The notes under the pieces: model-generated | Told to the model about the DNA's origin: nothing | Seen by the model: the letters and a program-made list of their open reading frames with translations, nothing else | Database searches by the model: none | NCBI RefSeq assembly: GCF_000710035.2 | Contig: NZ_JMJJ01000001.1 | Location: 285,557 to 349,556, forward strand | Length of the DNA stretch: 64,000 nucleotides | Direction: 5' to 3' | Origin: Pantoea ananatis LMG 2665 | GTDB lineage: Bacteria; Pseudomonadota; Gammaproteobacteria; Enterobacterales; Enterobacteriaceae | Shown: in pieces, positions 40,331-52,140 of the stretch | Layout of the letters: every line of letters begins with the position of its first letter | Numbering within the stretch: position 1 is the first letter of the stretch | Position numbers and translations under genes: made by a program

Positions 40331-42742
40331 ATGGCGATGAAAAAGTTGCTCATAGCGTCGCTGCTGTTTAGCAGCGCCACCGTTTACGGTGCAGACGATT
40401 TCGTGGTGAAGGACATTCATTTCGAAGGGCTGCAGCGAGTCGCCGTCGGCGCGGCTCTGCTGAGCATGCCAGTTCGGGTTGGCGATACGGTGAATGACGA
40501 TGACGTCAGAAATACCATTCGCTCCCTGTTCGCAACTGGCAACTTTGAGGATGTTCAGGTCCTGCGAGATGGTAATACGCTGATTGTTCAGGTCAAAGAA
40601 CGTCCCACCATCGCCAGCATTACCTTCAGCGGTAACAAAGCGGTTAAAGACGATCAGCTCAAACAAAACCTCGAAGCCTCAGGCGTGCGCGTCGGCGAAG
40701 CGCTGGACCGCACCACCATCTCTTCGATTGAGAAGGGCCTGGAAGACTTCTACTACAGCGTGGGCAAATACACCGCCAGCGTTAAAGCCGTAGTCACACC
40801 GCTGCCGCGTAACCGCGTCGATTTGAAACTGGTGTTTACCGAAGGTGTTTCTGCCAAAATTCAGCAGATCAATATCGTCGGTAACAAAGCTTTTAGCTCC
40901 GACGAGCTCATTTCCCGCTTCCAGTTGCGTGACGAAGTGCCGTGGTGGAACGTGGTGGGCGACCGTAAATACCAGAAGCAGAAACTGGCGGGCGACCTTG
41001 AAACCCTGCGCAGCTTCTATCTGGATCGGGGTTATGCGCGTTTCAACATTGATTCGACCCAGGTCAGCCTGACGCCGGATAAGAAAGGCATCTACATCAC
41101 CGTGAACATTACCGAAGGCGATCAGTACAAGATTGCTGGCGTAATCGTTAACGGCAGCATGGCGGGTCATTCGGCCGAAATCGAACATCTGACCAAAATT
41201 CCGGCGGGCGAGCTGTATAACGGCACGAAAGTCACGTCGATGGAAGATGACATTAAGAAACTGCTGGGTCGCTACGGCTATGCCTATCCACGTGTTGTGA
41301 CACAGCCTGAAATTAACGATGCGGATAAAACCGTTAAGCTGCACATCAACGTCGATGCGGGTAACCGCTACTACGTGCGTAAAGTGCGCTTCGAAGGAAA
41401 CGATACATCAAAAGATGCCGTACTGCGTCGTGAAATGCGTCAGATGGAAGGCGCCTGGCTGGGCAGCGACCTGGTCGATCAGGGCAAAGAGCGTCTGAAT
41501 CGTACGGGCTATTTTGAAACCGTTGACGTGGATACGCAGCGCGTTCCCGGCTCACCTGACCAGGTTGACGTGGTCTATAAAGTTAAAGAACGCAATACCG
41601 GTACCTTTAACTTTGGCGTCGGCTACGGTACAGAAAGTGGCGTGAGTTTCCAGGTCGGTGTTACCCAGGATAACTGGCTCGGCACCGGTAATACCGTGGG
41701 GATTAGCGGCACTAAAAACGATTACCAGACCTATGCAGAATTCTCCCTGACCGATCCCTACTTTACCGTTGACGGTGTGAGTCTGGGCGGCCGGGTGTTC
41801 TACAACAACTTTAAGGCCAGCAACGCCGATCTCTCCGGCTATACCAACAGAAGTTACGGTACAGACGGTACATTGGGCTTCCCAATCAACGAGAACAACT
41901 CGCTGCGCGTCGGTCTGGGCTATGTCCATAACGACCTGTCTGACATGCGTCCACAGGTTGCGATGTGGCGTTATCTTGACTCGGTCGGTAAGCCACAGCA
42001 GTTGAACAGCAACGGCGACTTCTCTGCTGACGACTTCACCTTTAACTATGGCTGGACCTATAACACGCTCGATCGTGGTTTCTTTGCCACCTCAGGTAAC
42101 CGTACTAACCTGAACGGCAAAGTCACGATTCCAGGTTCAGATAACCAGTTCTACAAAATGACCCTGGACAGCCAGCAGTATGTTCCGATCAATAAAGATC
42201 ATACCTGGGTTGTGTTAGGTCGCGGTCGTGTGGGCTACGGTGACGGCATTAGCGGTAAAGAGATGCCGTTCTATGAGAACTTCTACGCCGGCGGTTCGAG
42301 TACCGTGCGCGGGTTCCAGTCCAATACCATCGGTCCGAAAGCCGCTTACCTGAACAATGGTTCGTCATACTGTAACCTGAGCGATCCGAACGGTATCTGT
42401 AAGTCGAGCGATGCAATCGGGGGTAACGCGATGGCGATTGCCAGCCTTGAGCTGATCACGCCAACACCGTTCCTGAGTGAGAAATATTCGAATTCCGTCC
42501 GCACTTCGCTGTTTGTGGATGCGGGTACGGTCTGGGATACTAAATGGCAGAACACGGCGGAGACGCGCGCGGCCGGTATTCCTGACTACAGCGATCCGAA
42601 CAACATTCGCGTTTCGACCGGTGTGTCTTTACAGTGGATGTCACCGCTGGGGCCGTTAGTCTTCTCCTATGCCCAGCCGGTTAAGAAAGTTGAGGGAGAT
42701 AAGTCAGAGCAGTTCCAGTTTAACATTGGTAAAACCTGGTAA
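40331..42742 (+). CDS. bamA: Outer-membrane protein assembly factor BamA
   Basis: BamA is the Omp85 barrel at the centre of the BAM complex that inserts outer-membrane proteins. The ATG at 40331 gives [20 protein letters not shown], a 20-residue signal peptide. Five POTRA domains (to about 420) precede a 16-strand barrel, with the loop-6 VRGF motif in [14 protein letters not shown] and a final [10 protein letters not shown]. Length is 803 (E. coli 810). The extracellular loop after GPKAAYL is shorter than in E. coli but keeps two cysteines (SYCNL, GICKS). Confidence 0.97.
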   Translation: MAMKKLLIASLLFSSATVYGADDFVVKDIHFEGLQRVAVGAALLSMPVRVGDTVNDDDVRNTIRSLFATGNFEDVQVLRDGNTLIVQVKERPTIASITFSGNKAVKDDQLKQNLEASGVRVGEALDRTTISSIEKGLEDFYYSVGKYTASVKAVVTPLPRNRVDLKLVFTEGVSAKIQQINIVGNKAFSSDELISRFQLRDEVPWWNVVGDRKYQKQKLAGDLETLRSFYLDRGYARFNIDSTQVSLTPDKKGIYITVNITEGDQYKIAGVIVNGSMAGHSAEIEHLTKIPAGELYNGTKVTSMEDDIKKLLGRYGYAYPRVVTQPEINDADKTVKLHINVDAGNRYYVRKVRFEGNDTSKDAVLRREMRQMEGAWLGSDLVDQGKERLNRTGYFETVDVDTQRVPGSPDQVDVVYKVKERNTGTFNFGVGYGTESGVSFQVGVTQDNWLGTGNTVGISGTKNDYQTYAEFSLTDPYFTVDGVSLGGRVFYNNFKASNADLSGYTNRSYGTDGTLGFPINENNSLRVGLGYVHNDLSDMRPQVAMWRYLDSVGKPQQLNSNGDFSADDFTFNYGWTYNTLDRGFFATSGNRTNLNGKVTIPGSDNQFYKMTLDSQQYVPINKDHTWVVLGRGRVGYGDGISGKEMPFYENFYAGGSSTVRGFQSNTIGPKAAYLNNGSSYCNLSDPNGICKSSDAIGGNAMAIASLELITPTPFLSEKYSNSVRTSLFVDAGTVWDTKWQNTAETRAAGIPDYSDPNNIRVSTGVSLQWMSPLGPLVFSYAQPVKKVEGDKSEQFQFNIGKTW

Positions 42743-42772
42743 TGTTCTGTACAGGGATGTTAAAAAATTAGC

Positions 42773-42809
42773 TTGCACACGTGGGGCATTGCTATGCTCC
42801 ACGCTGCAA
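42773..42809 (+). other. Strong hairpin between bamA and skp
   Basis: CGTGGGGCAT (42780-42789) and ATGCTCCACG (42794-42803) pair over ten bases with one G-T wobble around TGCT, extended by TTGCA/TGCAA after a small internal loop. No T-run follows, so it is not a normal terminator; an mRNA-stability or processing role is inferred. Confidence 0.75.
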
Positions 42810-42838
42810 ACATACATGTTGAGGGTAAGGAGTTTATA

Positions 42839-43339
42839 GTGAAAAAGTTGTTATGTGCAGTTACTCTGGGTGTTGCATTGGCTGCTTCTGCTGGCGCACA
42901 GGCGGCGGATAAAGTCGCAACTGTGGATCTGAGTCAGGTTTTCCAGAAATCACCTCAGCGCGCGACTATCACCAAGCAGCTCGAGAGTGAATTCCAGGGA
43001 CGCGCGGCAGAACTCCGTTCTCAGCACGACAAAATCCAGCAGGAAATGCAGGATCTGCAGCGTAATGCGCCAACCATGAAGGCGAGCGAGCGCAGCAAGA
43101 AAGAGAAGCAGATTGACTCTGAGCGTAATGCTTTCCAGGCAAAAGCCGACGCGTTTGAGAAAGACAACCAGACCCGCCAGGTTCAGGAGCGTAACAAGCT
43201 GCTGGAAAAAATCCAGACTGCTGTTCAGTCGGTTGCCAAGAGCGGCGGCTATGACCTGGTGCTGAATTCTCAGGCTGTGCTGTATTCGGGTTCTGATGTT
43301 AAAGACATCACCGATGAAGTTGCGAAGCAGGTTAAATAA
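42839..43339 (+). CDS. skp: Periplasmic chaperone Skp (OmpH)
   Basis: Skp is a trimeric jellyfish-shaped chaperone that keeps unfolded outer-membrane proteins soluble on the way to BAM. The GTG start at 42839 (AAGGAG upstream) gives a 22-residue signal peptide ending AQA and 166 residues (E. coli 161). The long charged helices (residues 45-125) form the tentacles. lpxD starts 3 bp after the stop. Confidence 0.96.
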   Translation: MKKLLCAVTLGVALAASAGAQAADKVATVDLSQVFQKSPQRATITKQLESEFQGRAAELRSQHDKIQQEMQDLQRNAPTMKASERSKKEKQIDSERNAFQAKADAFEKDNQTRQVQERNKLLEKIQTAVQSVAKSGGYDLVLNSQAVLYSGSDVKDITDEVAKQVK

Positions 43340-43342
43340 TCG

Positions 43343-44368
43343 ATGTCATCAATTCGACTGGCTGATTTAGCCCAGCAGTTGGATGCAGAATTGCACGGAG
43401 ATGGCGATATCGTCATCTCCGGCATTGCTTCTATGCAATCCGCCACCACTGGTCAAATCACGTTTCTTGCCAACAGCCGTTACCGCGAGCAGCTCGCCCT
43501 GATCCAGGCTTCAGCCGTGGTGCTGACGGAAGCGGATCTGGAGTGGTGTAAAACCGCCGCGCTGGTTGTTAAAAACCCCTATCTTACCTATGCGCGAATG
43601 GCGCAGTTACTGGATACGACGCCGCAGCCTGCGCAGCACATTGCGCCGAGCGCCGTGATCGATTCCAGCGCCAGACTGGGTGAGAATGTGTCCATCGGCG
43701 CCAATGCCGTTATTGAGTCCGACGTGGTACTCGGTGACAACGTGGTCATCGGCCCAGGCTGTTTTGTGGGCAAAAAAACCCGTATCGGCAACGGCTCGCG
43801 TTTATGGGCTAACGTCTCGGTTTACCATGAGGTGCAGATTGGTCAGGATTGTCTGATTCAGTCCGGCACAGTGATAGGTTCAGATGGGTTCGGTTATGCT
43901 AACGATCGTGGCAACTGGGTGAAAATCCCGCAGTTGGGTTCGGTCATCATTGGCGATCGGGTCGAAATCGGTGCCTGTACCACCATCGATCGTGGTGCGC
44001 TGGATAACACTCTGATCGGCAATGGTGTTATCATAGATAACCAATGTCAGATTGCTCACAACGTGGTTATTGGCGACAATACTGCGGTTGCTGGCGGTGT
44101 GATCATGGCGGGTAGTTTGAAAATTGGTCGTTATTGTATGATTGGCGGTGCCAGCGTCATTAATGGCCATATGGAAATCTGTGACAAAGTAACCGTAACC
44201 GGCATGGGCATGGTTATGCGTCCGATAACAGAACCTGGTGTATACTCCTCAGGCATTCCATTACAGCCCAACAAAACCTGGCGCAAAACTGCAGCGTTGG
44301 TGATGAATATCGATGAACTAAGCAAACGCTTAAAAGCAATCGAGCGGAAAGTCGGCAAAGACGACTAG
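43343..44368 (+). CDS. lpxD: UDP-3-O-(3-hydroxymyristoyl)glucosamine N-acyltransferase LpxD
   Basis: LpxD adds the N-linked 3-hydroxyacyl chain in the third step of lipid A synthesis. At 341 residues it equals E. coli. An N-terminal uridine-binding domain ([13 protein letters not shown]) precedes a hexapeptide left-handed beta-helix; the catalytic histidine is in [12 protein letters not shown] near 240. A 152-bp gap with a hairpin separates it from fabZ. Confidence 0.97.
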   Translation: MSSIRLADLAQQLDAELHGDGDIVISGIASMQSATTGQITFLANSRYREQLALIQASAVVLTEADLEWCKTAALVVKNPYLTYARMAQLLDTTPQPAQHIAPSAVIDSSARLGENVSIGANAVIESDVVLGDNVVIGPGCFVGKKTRIGNGSRLWANVSVYHEVQIGQDCLIQSGTVIGSDGFGYANDRGNWVKIPQLGSVIIGDRVEIGACTTIDRGALDNTLIGNGVIIDNQCQIAHNVVIGDNTAVAGGVIMAGSLKIGRYCMIGGASVINGHMEICDKVTVTGMGMVMRPITEPGVYSSGIPLQPNKTWRKTAALVMNIDELSKRLKAIERKVGKDD

Positions 44369-44443
44369 ACGCCATCCCATGACAGACCGGCTTTCATAAT
44401 AACAGTGTTAAGCAGGGAAGCCAGGCGCCACGGAACCTATTTG

Positions 44444-44479
44444 CGGCCTGCCAACGATCATGATGATCGGTGCAGGCCG
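44444..44479 (+). other. Unexplained hairpin in the lpxD-fabZ gap
   Basis: GGCCTGC (44445-44451) pairs with GCAGGCC (44472-44478), and CGATCA (44455-44460) with TGATCG (44464-44469) around a TGA loop, with a small internal loop between. No T-run follows. It is 42 bases before fabZ. Confidence 0.75.
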
Positions 44480-44520
44480 TGTTATTGATGTCATCAGATT
44501 TTTAGGACAGGAAGAGTATT

Positions 44521-44976
44521 TTGACTACTGAAACTCATACTCTGCAAATTGAAGAGATTTTAGAGCTGCTGCCGCACCGTTATCCGTTTCTGCTGGTAGA
44601 TCGCGTGCTGGATTTTGAAGAAAACAAATATCTGCGCGCCGTAAAGAATGTCTCCTTTAACGAGCCGTTTTTCCAGGGGCATTTCCCTGGTAAACCGATT
44701 TTTCCCGGCGTTCTGATTCTGGAAGCGATGGCACAGGCCACCGGCATTCTGGCATTTAAAAGCGTGGGTAAACTGGAGCCAGGCGAGCTTTATTATTTTG
44801 CTGGCATTGATAATGCCCGTTTCAAGCGTCCGGTCGTACCGGGCGATCAAATGATTATGGAAGTGACCTTCGAGAAAACCCGCCGTGGTCTGACTCGCTT
44901 CAATGGCGTAGCGACTGTCGACGGTAAAATCGTCTGTGAAGCGACCATGATGTGTGCCCGTAGCCGGGAGGCATAA
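44521..44976 (+). CDS. fabZ: 3-hydroxyacyl-[acyl-carrier-protein] dehydratase FabZ
   Basis: FabZ dehydrates 3-hydroxyacyl-ACP in fatty acid elongation and competes with LpxA/LpxD for 3-hydroxymyristoyl-ACP, so its place among lpx genes is meaningful. The start is TTG at 44521 with AGGAAG upstream, as in E. coli, giving 151 residues. The hot-dog motif [20 protein letters not shown] carries the catalytic His and Glu. Confidence 0.97.
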   Translation: MTTETHTLQIEEILELLPHRYPFLLVDRVLDFEENKYLRAVKNVSFNEPFFQGHFPGKPIFPGVLILEAMAQATGILAFKSVGKLEPGELYYFAGIDNARFKRPVVPGDQMIMEVTFEKTRRGLTRFNGVATVDGKIVCEATMMCARSREA

Positions 44977-44979
44977 CTC

Positions 44980-45768
44980 GTGATTGATCCAACCGCCAAC
45001 ATCCATCCCAGTTCAGTCATCGAAGACGGGGCTGTTATCGGCCCCGGCGTTCATATTGGTCCTTTCTGTTTTGTCGGGGCGAATGTCGAGATTGGTGAGG
45101 GAACCGTCCTTAAGTCACACGTGGTGGTAAACGGCCATACGCGTATCGGTAAAGACAACCAGATCTATCAGTTTGCTTCTATCGGTGAAGTGAATCAGGA
45201 TCTGAAATACGCGGGTGAACCCACCCGTGTTGACATTGGCGATCGTAACCGTATTCGTGAAAGCGTGACCATTCATCGTGGCACGACTCAGGGCACAAAT
45301 GTCACGGTTGTCGGCAGTGACAATCTGTTGATGGTTAACGTCCATATCGCGCATGACTGTGTCATTGGCAACCGCTGCATTATGGCCAACAATGCGACAC
45401 TAGGCGGCCATGTCACTGTCGACGATTTCGCCATTATTGGCGGCATGACGGCCGTGCACCAGTGGTGCACCATTGGCGCACATGTGATGGTTGGTGGTTG
45501 TTCAGGCGTGGCTCAGGATGTGCCGCCCTATGTCATTGCGCAAGGCAACCATGCCACGCCATTCGGTATCAACATTGAAGGCCTGAAGCGCCGTGGCTTC
45601 AGCAAAGAAGCACTGCACGCTATCCGCAACGCCTACAAGTTACTTTATCGCAGCGGCAGAACGCTGGATGAAGTCAAACCGGAAATCGAGGCGATTGCTC
45701 AGCAGCACAGCGAAGTGCAGCCTTTCTTTGATTTCTTTGCTCGTTCAACTCGTGGATTAATTCGCTAA
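44980..45768 (+). CDS. lpxA: UDP-N-acetylglucosamine O-acyltransferase LpxA
   Basis: LpxA performs the first step of lipid A synthesis, acylating UDP-GlcNAc at position 3. At 262 residues it equals E. coli. The GTG start at 44980 follows the fabZ stop by three bases with GGGAGG upstream. The beta-helix carries the catalytic His in HIAHDC near 125 and a C-terminal helical part ([20 protein letters not shown]). Confidence 0.97.
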   Translation: MIDPTANIHPSSVIEDGAVIGPGVHIGPFCFVGANVEIGEGTVLKSHVVVNGHTRIGKDNQIYQFASIGEVNQDLKYAGEPTRVDIGDRNRIRESVTIHRGTTQGTNVTVVGSDNLLMVNVHIAHDCVIGNRCIMANNATLGGHVTVDDFAIIGGMTAVHQWCTIGAHVMVGGCSGVAQDVPPYVIAQGNHATPFGINIEGLKRRGFSKEALHAIRNAYKLLYRSGRTLDEVKPEIEAIAQQHSEVQPFFDFFARSTRGLIR

Positions 45769-45771
45769 TTC

Positions 45772-46920
45772 ATGTCAGCGCGTCCCCTTACGATTGCCCT
45801 GGTCGCCGGAGAAACCTCTGGCGATATCCTTGGTGCAGGCCTGATTCGGGCATTAAAAGCGCGTCATCCTGATGCCCGTTTTGTTGGCGTCGCGGGTCCG
45901 CTAATGCAGGCCGAAGGTTGCGAAGCCTGGTACGAGATGGAAGAGCTGGCGGTGATGGGCATTGTGGAGGTGCTGGGGCGGTTACGGCGTTTATTAAGTA
46001 TTCGTCGCGATCTTACGCAGCGCTTTACCGCGCTTCAGCCTGACGTCTTTGTCGGTATTGATGCGCCGGATTTCAACATCACGCTGGAAGGCCATCTCAA
46101 ACGCGCAGGCATTCGCACCATTCATTACGTCAGCCCCTCTGTCTGGGCCTGGCGACAAAAGCGCGTCTTTAAAATCGGCCGCAATACCGATCTGGTATTG
46201 GCGTTTCTGCCGTTTGAAAAAGCCTTCTACGACCGTTTCAACGTTCCCTGTCGCTTTATTGGTCATACCATGGCGGATGCCATGCCGTTACAGCCCGATA
46301 AGGCCGCCGCTCGCCGCCATCTTGGCATAGACGAGCACGCGCTCTGTCTGGCACTGCTTCCCGGCAGCCGGGGTGCCGAAGTCGAAATGCTGAGTGCGGA
46401 TTTCCTTAAAACCGCACAGCGTCTGCGTACGCACTATCCGGCGCTGGAAATTGTCGTGCCCTTGGTTAACGCTAAGCGCCGCGAACAGTTTGAAAAAATT
46501 AAAGCGGAGGTCGCGCCTGAGCTGCCGATGCACCTGCTGGATGGTCAGGGCAGGGAAGCCATGGTGGCAAGTGATGCTGCGCTACTGGCTTCGGGAACGG
46601 CGGCGCTGGAGTGCATGCTGGCAAAATGCCCGATGGTGGTTGGCTACCGCATGAAGCCGTTTACCTTCTGGCTGGCTAAACGACTGGTCAAAACGGATTA
46701 CGTCTCTTTGCCGAATCTGCTGGCCGGGCGCGAACTGGTCAAAGAGCTGTTGCAGGATGAATGTCAGCCTGAGGCGCTGGCCGCGGCGCTGGATCCGTTG
46801 CTGCATGCCAGTCGTGAACGTGAAACGCTGCTGAACACCTTTTATGAACTGCACCAGCAGATCCGCTGGAACGCTGACGAACAAGCCGCAGATGCGGTGC
46901 TGGAGCTTGCCAATGGCTGA
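45772..46920 (+). CDS. lpxB: Lipid A disaccharide synthase LpxB
   Basis: LpxB is a GT19 glycosyltransferase that joins UDP-diacylglucosamine and lipid X. At 382 residues it equals E. coli. [12 protein letters not shown] near residue 13, [11 protein letters not shown] near 123 and [13 protein letters not shown] near 191 are conserved. It starts 3 bp after lpxA, and its end overlaps rnhB by 8 bp. Confidence 0.97.
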   Translation: MSARPLTIALVAGETSGDILGAGLIRALKARHPDARFVGVAGPLMQAEGCEAWYEMEELAVMGIVEVLGRLRRLLSIRRDLTQRFTALQPDVFVGIDAPDFNITLEGHLKRAGIRTIHYVSPSVWAWRQKRVFKIGRNTDLVLAFLPFEKAFYDRFNVPCRFIGHTMADAMPLQPDKAAARRHLGIDEHALCLALLPGSRGAEVEMLSADFLKTAQRLRTHYPALEIVVPLVNAKRREQFEKIKAEVAPELPMHLLDGQGREAMVASDAALLASGTAALECMLAKCPMVVGYRMKPFTFWLAKRLVKTDYVSLPNLLAGRELVKELLQDECQPEALAAALDPLLHASRERETLLNTFYELHQQIRWNADEQAADAVLELANG

Positions 46921-47539
46921 TTTTATCTATCCTGCCGCCGGTTGTATTGCCGGGGTGGACGAAGTCGGGCGCGGGCCATTAGTCGGGGCCGTTGTGACCG
47001 CCGCCGTGATCCTCGATCCCGCGAATCCTGTTCCCGGCCTGGCAGACTCCAAAAAACTGTCAGAAAAACGCCGTCTCGCGCTGTTTGATCAAATCAAAGA
47101 GAAAGCGCTCGCCTGGAGCCTGGGGCGCGCAGAACCGGACGAGATCGACAATCTTAATATCCTGCACGCCACGATGCTGGCGATGCAGCGCGCGGTCGCT
47201 GGCCTGTCCATCACGCCAGACTTTGTGCTGATTGACGGCAATCGCTGTCCGGCGTTGCCGATGCCTTCTCTGGCGGTGGTGAAGGGCGACAGCCTGGTCG
47301 CCGAAATCAGTGCCGCCTCCATCATCGCCAAGGTCACGCGCGATCGTGAAATGGCAGAGCTGGATTTGTTGTTTCCGCAGTATGGTTTTGCGCAGCATAA
47401 AGGTTATCCTACGGCGTTACACATGGAAAAATTGACGCAGTACGGTGCAACCCCTCATCACCGCCGCAGCTTTGCGCCGGTGCGTAATGCGCTGATTGAT
47501 GCCGATGTACTGGCGAGCAGCCTGACCACGCTGCGCTAA
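46913..47539 (+). CDS. rnhB: Ribonuclease HII
   Basis: RNase HII cuts 5' of ribonucleotides in DNA and starts ribonucleotide excision repair. Catalytic D16-E17 lie in [13 protein letters not shown], further acidic residues in LIDGNRCP and [18 protein letters not shown]. The ATG at 46913 overlaps lpxB by 8 bp and gives 208 residues (E. coli 198). dnaE follows 28 bp later. Confidence 0.96.
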   Translation: MADFIYPAAGCIAGVDEVGRGPLVGAVVTAAVILDPANPVPGLADSKKLSEKRRLALFDQIKEKALAWSLGRAEPDEIDNLNILHATMLAMQRAVAGLSITPDFVLIDGNRCPALPMPSLAVVKGDSLVAEISAASIIAKVTRDREMAELDLLFPQYGFAQHKGYPTALHMEKLTQYGATPHHRRSFAPVRNALIDADVLASSLTTLR

Positions 47540-47567
47540 TCCGAACCTGTTTTAACCGGAAACTGAT

Positions 47568-50500
47568 ATGGCCGAACCCCGTTTTATACATCTGCGCGTA
47601 CACAGCGACTATTCCATGGTCGACGGCCTGGCGAAAACCGGCCCGTTGATCAAGAAAGCGGCTGCGCTGGGTATGCCAGCCATCGCGATTACCGACTTCA
47701 CCAACCTTTGCGGGCTGGTGAAATTTTACGGCGGTGCGCACGGGGCAGGGGTTAAACCGATTATCGGGGCAGATTTTAACGTTGCCAGCGAGTTGATGGG
47801 CGATGAACTGACCCAGATTACCGTGCTGGCGGCAAATAATACCGGCTATCAGAATCTGACACTGCTGATTTCCCGTGCTTACCAACGGGGTTACGGTATT
47901 GCTGGCCCGATTATCGATCGCGACTGGCTGGCCGAACTGCAGGAAGGACTGATTCTGCTGTCCGGGGGCCGTCGAGGGGATGTTGGCCGCAGCCTGCTAC
48001 GAGGTAACAGCGCGCTGGTGTCTGACTGCCTGGCTTTCTATCAACAGCATTTTGCCGATCGCTACTTCCTGGAGCTGGTCCGTACCGGTCGTCCTGATGA
48101 GGAGAGCTATCTGCATGCGGCGGTTGAGCTGGCGATTGCAGAAGGGATCCCCGTTGTTGCCACGAATGAAGTCTGCTTCATCAATGAAGAAGATTTCGAC
48201 GCCCACGAGATCCGCGTTGCCATTCATGATGGTTACACGCTCGACGATCCGAAACGTCCTCGCCATTACAGTCCTCAGCAATACATGCGCAGCGAAGAGG
48301 AGATGTGCGAGCTGTTCGCGGACATCCCGGAAGCGCTGGAAAACAGCGTAGAGATTGCTAAGCGTTGTAACGTCACGGTCCGGCTGGGTGAGTACTTTCT
48401 GCCCCAGTTCCCGACAGGGGATATGACCACCGAAGACTTTTTGGTGATGAAATCCCGCGAGGGGCTGGAAGAGCGCCTCGCGATGCTGTTTCCGGACGAA
48501 GCCGTACGGGCCGAAAAGCGGCCGGAATACGATGAACGTCTGGAAGTGGAACTCAACGTTATTAACCAGATGGGGTTCCCTGGCTACTTCCTGATCGTGA
48601 TGGAGTTTATCCAGTGGTCGAAAGATAACGGCGTGCCGGTTGGGCCGGGCCGTGGTTCTGGTGCGGGATCCTTAGTCGCCTATGCGCTCAAGATCACTGA
48701 CCTTGATCCGCTCGAGTTCGACCTGCTGTTCGAACGTTTCCTGAACCCAGAACGTGTTTCCATGCCCGACTTCGACGTCGATTTCTGCATGGAGAAACGT
48801 GACCAGGTGATTGAACACGTGGCCGACATGTACGGCCGCGAAGCGGTGTCTCAGATTATTACTTTCGGTACGATGGCGGCTAAGGCGGTCATTCGTGACG
48901 TGGGACGCGTTCTGGGCCATCCCTATGGTTTTGTCGATCGTATTTCAAAGCTGGTGCCGCCCGATCCGGGCATGACGCTGGAAAAAGCCTTTGCTGCAGA
49001 ACCGCAACTGCCGGAAATTTATGAGGCCGATGAGGAAGTCAAAGCGCTAATCGATATGGCGCGCAAGCTGGAAGGTGTTACGCGAAACGCTGGTAAGCAC
49101 GCGGGTGGAGTAGTGATCGCGCCCACCAAAATTACCGATTTTGCGCCACTGTACTGTGACGAAAACGGCCAGTATCCGGTGACGCAGTTTGATAAAAATG
49201 ATGTGGAATATGCCGGCCTGGTGAAGTTTGACTTCCTGGGGCTGCGTACGCTGACCATTATCGACTGGGCACTGAAGATGATTAACCCGCGCCGTGAAAA
49301 GCAGGGGTTGCCGCCGATCGATATCGCCACCATTCCGCTTGAAGACAAGAAAAGCTTTGATATGCTGCAGCGCGCGGAAACCACGGCGGTTTTCCAGCTT
49401 GAATCGCGCGGCATGAAAGATCTGATCAAGCGTCTGAAACCTGACTGCTTTGAAGACATGATCGCCCTTGTGGCGCTGTTCCGCCCTGGCCCGTTGCAGT
49501 CGGGCATGGTGGATAACTTTATCGACCGTAAGCACGGTCGGGAAGCCATCTCCTATCCTGATATCCAGTGGCAGCATGAAAGCCTGAAGCCGGTTCTCGA
49601 GCCGACCTACGGCATTATCCTGTATCAGGAACAGGTAATGCAGATCGCCCAGGTCCTGTCTGGCTATACGCTCGGCGGGGCGGATATGCTGCGTCGCGCC
49701 ATGGGTAAAAAGAAACCCGAAGAGATGGCCAAGCAGCGCTCCGTTTTTAAAGACGGCGCTGAAAGCATGGGCATCGACGGCGAACTGTCGATGAAAATCT
49801 TCGATCTGGTAGAGAAATTTGCCGGATACGGTTTTAACAAATCGCACTCTGCGGCTTATGCGCTGGTGTCCTATCAAACGCTGTGGCTGAAAGCGCATTA
49901 TCCGGCCGAATTTATGGCTGCGGTCATGACGGCGGATATGGATAACACGGAAAAAGTGGTTGGCCTGGTGGATGAGTGCTGGCGCATGGGGCTAAAGGTC
50001 CTGCCGCCGGATATTAACTCGGGCCTGTATCAGTTCCACGTCAATGATGAGGGCGAGATCGTTTACGGCATCGGCGCCATTAAAGGCGTCGGTGAAGGGC
50101 CGATCGAAGCGATCATCGATGCGCGTAACGAGGGCGGTTATTTCCGGGAGCTGTTCGATCTCTGCGCGCGCACCGATACCAAAAAGATCAACCGTCGGGT
50201 CATGGAAAAACTGATCATGTCAGGTGCCTTTGATCGTCTCGGCCCACACCGCGCTGCCTTAATGAGCGCCCTTAACGATGCGCTGAAGGCGGCGGATCAG
50301 CATGCGAAAGCCGAAGCGATCGGCCAGGCGGACATGTTTGGCGTACTGGCCGACGAGCCTGAACAGGTAGAACAGTCCTATGCCAGCGTGACGCCCTGGC
50401 CGGAACAGGTGCAGTTGGATGGTGAACGCGAAACCCTTGGGTTGTATCTTACCGGCCATCCTATTAATCAGTATTTAAAAGAAATTGAGCGTTACGTTGG

Positions 50501-51050
50501 CGGGATGCGTTTGAAAGATATGCATCCTACCGATCGTGGTAAGATTACCGTTGCGGCAGGTCTGGTGATTGCTGCGCGTGTAATGGTGACCAAACGCGGC
50601 AACCGAATTGGTATTTGTACACTTGACGATCGTTCCGGCCGTCTCGAAGTCATGTTATTTACCGATGCGTTAGATAAATACCAGCAACTGCTGGAGAAAG
50701 ACCGTATCCTGATCGTCAGCGGACAGGTCAGCTTTGATGACTTCAGTGGTGGGCTTAAAATGACCGCCCGGGAAGTCATGGACATCGACGAAGCGCGCGA
50801 AAAATACGCCCGTGGACTTGCTATCTCGCTGACGGACAGGCAAATTGATGACCAGCTATTAAACCGACTCCGTCAGTCCCTGGAACCTCATCGTTCAGGG
50901 ACAATTCCGGTGCATCTCTACTATCAGAGAGCCGACGCGCGAGCGAAGCTACGCTTTGGTGCAGCGTGGCGAATTTCGCCCAGCGATCGTTTACTCAACG
51001 ATTTGCGGTCGTTAATTGGATCGGAGCAGGTGGAACTGGAGTTTGACTAA
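47568..51050 (+). CDS. dnaE: DNA polymerase III alpha subunit DnaE
   Basis: DnaE is the replicative polymerase subunit. At 1160 residues it equals E. coli. Domains in order: PHP ([16 protein letters not shown] at the N-terminus), C-family palm with the catalytic aspartates in [14 protein letters not shown] near 401, thumb and fingers ([20 protein letters not shown]), a helix-hairpin-helix region ([19 protein letters not shown]), then an OB fold near 1000 ([20 protein letters not shown]). It ends the envelope/replication block and is 12 bp from accA. Confidence 0.98.
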   Translation: MAEPRFIHLRVHSDYSMVDGLAKTGPLIKKAAALGMPAIAITDFTNLCGLVKFYGGAHGAGVKPIIGADFNVASELMGDELTQITVLAANNTGYQNLTLLISRAYQRGYGIAGPIIDRDWLAELQEGLILLSGGRRGDVGRSLLRGNSALVSDCLAFYQQHFADRYFLELVRTGRPDEESYLHAAVELAIAEGIPVVATNEVCFINEEDFDAHEIRVAIHDGYTLDDPKRPRHYSPQQYMRSEEEMCELFADIPEALENSVEIAKRCNVTVRLGEYFLPQFPTGDMTTEDFLVMKSREGLEERLAMLFPDEAVRAEKRPEYDERLEVELNVINQMGFPGYFLIVMEFIQWSKDNGVPVGPGRGSGAGSLVAYALKITDLDPLEFDLLFERFLNPERVSMPDFDVDFCMEKRDQVIEHVADMYGREAVSQIITFGTMAAKAVIRDVGRVLGHPYGFVDRISKLVPPDPGMTLEKAFAAEPQLPEIYEADEEVKALIDMARKLEGVTRNAGKHAGGVVIAPTKITDFAPLYCDENGQYPVTQFDKNDVEYAGLVKFDFLGLRTLTIIDWALKMINPRREKQGLPPIDIATIPLEDKKSFDMLQRAETTAVFQLESRGMKDLIKRLKPDCFEDMIALVALFRPGPLQSGMVDNFIDRKHGREAISYPDIQWQHESLKPVLEPTYGIILYQEQVMQIAQVLSGYTLGGADMLRRAMGKKKPEEMAKQRSVFKDGAESMGIDGELSMKIFDLVEKFAGYGFNKSHSAAYALVSYQTLWLKAHYPAEFMAAVMTADMDNTEKVVGLVDECWRMGLKVLPPDINSGLYQFHVNDEGEIVYGIGAIKGVGEGPIEAIIDARNEGGYFRELFDLCARTDTKKINRRVMEKLIMSGAFDRLGPHRAALMSALNDALKAADQHAKAEAIGQADMFGVLADEPEQVEQSYASVTPWPEQVQLDGERETLGLYLTGHPINQYLKEIERYVGGMRLKDMHPTDRGKITVAAGLVIAARVMVTKRGNRIGICTLDDRSGRLEVMLFTDALDKYQQLLEKDRILIVSGQVSFDDFSGGLKMTAREVMDIDEAREKYARGLAISLTDRQIDDQLLNRLRQSLEPHRSGTIPVHLYYQRADARAKLRFGAAWRISPSDRLLNDLRSLIGSEQVELEFD

Positions 51051-51062
51051 AACAGGAACATT

Positions 51063-52019
51063 ATGAGTCTTAATTACCTGGATTTTGAACAGCCAATTGC
51101 AGAACTGGAAGCGAAGATTGATTCGCTAACCTCGATTGGTCGTCAGGACGATAAACACGTCAATCTCGACGAAGAAGTGAAGCGACTGCGCGAGAAAAGC
51201 GTTGAGCTGACCCGTAAAATCTTCGCCGATTTGGGCGCATGGCAAATTGCACAACTGGCACGCCATCCGCTACGTCCTTATACCTTTGATTACGTGCGCA
51301 ATGCCTTTGACGATTTCGATGAGCTGGCGGGTGACCGTGCTTATGCGGATGACAAAGCCATTGTGGGTGGGATTGCGCGCCTTGATGGTCGCCCGGTCAT
51401 GATCATTGGTCACCAGAAAGGACGTGAAACCAAAGAGAAGATTCGCCGTAATTTTGGCATGCCAGCACCAGAAGGCTATCGCAAAGCGCTGCGCCTGATG
51501 GAAATGGCTGAGCGTTTCAAGATGCCAATCCTGACCTTTATCGACACGCCTGGCGCTTATCCTGGCGTTGGTGCGGAAGAGCGTGGTCAGTCTGAGGCTA
51601 TTGCCCGTAATCTGCGGGAAATGTCCGGTCTGAAGGTGCCTGTGATCTGTACGGTCATCGGTGAAGGCGGTTCCGGTGGTGCGCTGGCCATTGGTGTGGG
51701 TGATAAAGTTAACATGCTGCAGTACAGCACTTACTCTGTTATCTCTCCGGAAGGCTGTGCCTCTATTCTGTGGAAAAGCGCCGATAAAGCGCCTCTGGCA
51801 GCCGAAGCGATGGGTATTACCGCGCCGCGTCTGAAAGAGCTGAAGCTGATTGACTCGGTTATCCCTGAGCCACTGGGCGGGGCGCATCGTCATCCTGTCG
51901 AAATGGCGCAGTCGCTGAAACAGCAACTGCTGGCCGATCTGGCCGATCTGGAAGGGCTCAGCACCGAAGAACTGCTCGATCGCCGTTATCAACGTCTGAT
52001 GAGCTACGGCTACGCCTGA
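51063..52019 (+). CDS. accA: Acetyl-CoA carboxylase carboxyltransferase subunit alpha
   Basis: AccA, with AccD, transfers the carboxyl group from biotin to acetyl-CoA to make malonyl-CoA for fatty acid synthesis. Length is 318 (E. coli 319). [22 protein letters not shown] and [16 protein letters not shown] form the crotonase-fold active region. A strong terminator follows. Confidence 0.97.
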   Translation: MSLNYLDFEQPIAELEAKIDSLTSIGRQDDKHVNLDEEVKRLREKSVELTRKIFADLGAWQIAQLARHPLRPYTFDYVRNAFDDFDELAGDRAYADDKAIVGGIARLDGRPVMIIGHQKGRETKEKIRRNFGMPAPEGYRKALRLMEMAERFKMPILTFIDTPGAYPGVGAEERGQSEAIARNLREMSGLKVPVICTVIGEGGSGGALAIGVGDKVNMLQYSTYSVISPEGCASILWKSADKAPLAAEAMGITAPRLKELKLIDSVIPEPLGGAHRHPVEMAQSLKQQLLADLADLEGLSTEELLDRRYQRLMSYGYA

Positions 52020-52037
52020 TTGTGCTTCATGACGATA

Positions 52038-52062
52038 AAGCGGACTTCGGTCCGCTTTTTTT
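52038..52062 (+). terminator. accA intrinsic terminator (TTCG loop)
   Basis: AAGCGGAC and GTCCGCTT pair around TTCG and continue into a T-run. The stem core is nearly the same as the degP terminator at 24481. Confidence 0.93.
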
Positions 52063-52140
52063 ATGCCATTAATCTGACTGCAGTTGAGTGGCATCATTCG
52101 CTATGCTTACTTAATGCCTCAACAATCAGGGAGATGTGCA

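Noticed and set aside
49047..49898. 283-residue frame antisense to dnaE
   Set aside because: Shadow of a conserved gene, no ribosome site, composition typical of reverse-complement reading.
51270..52097. 275-residue frame antisense to accA
   Set aside because: Covers the accA terminator and coding strand; no supporting signals.
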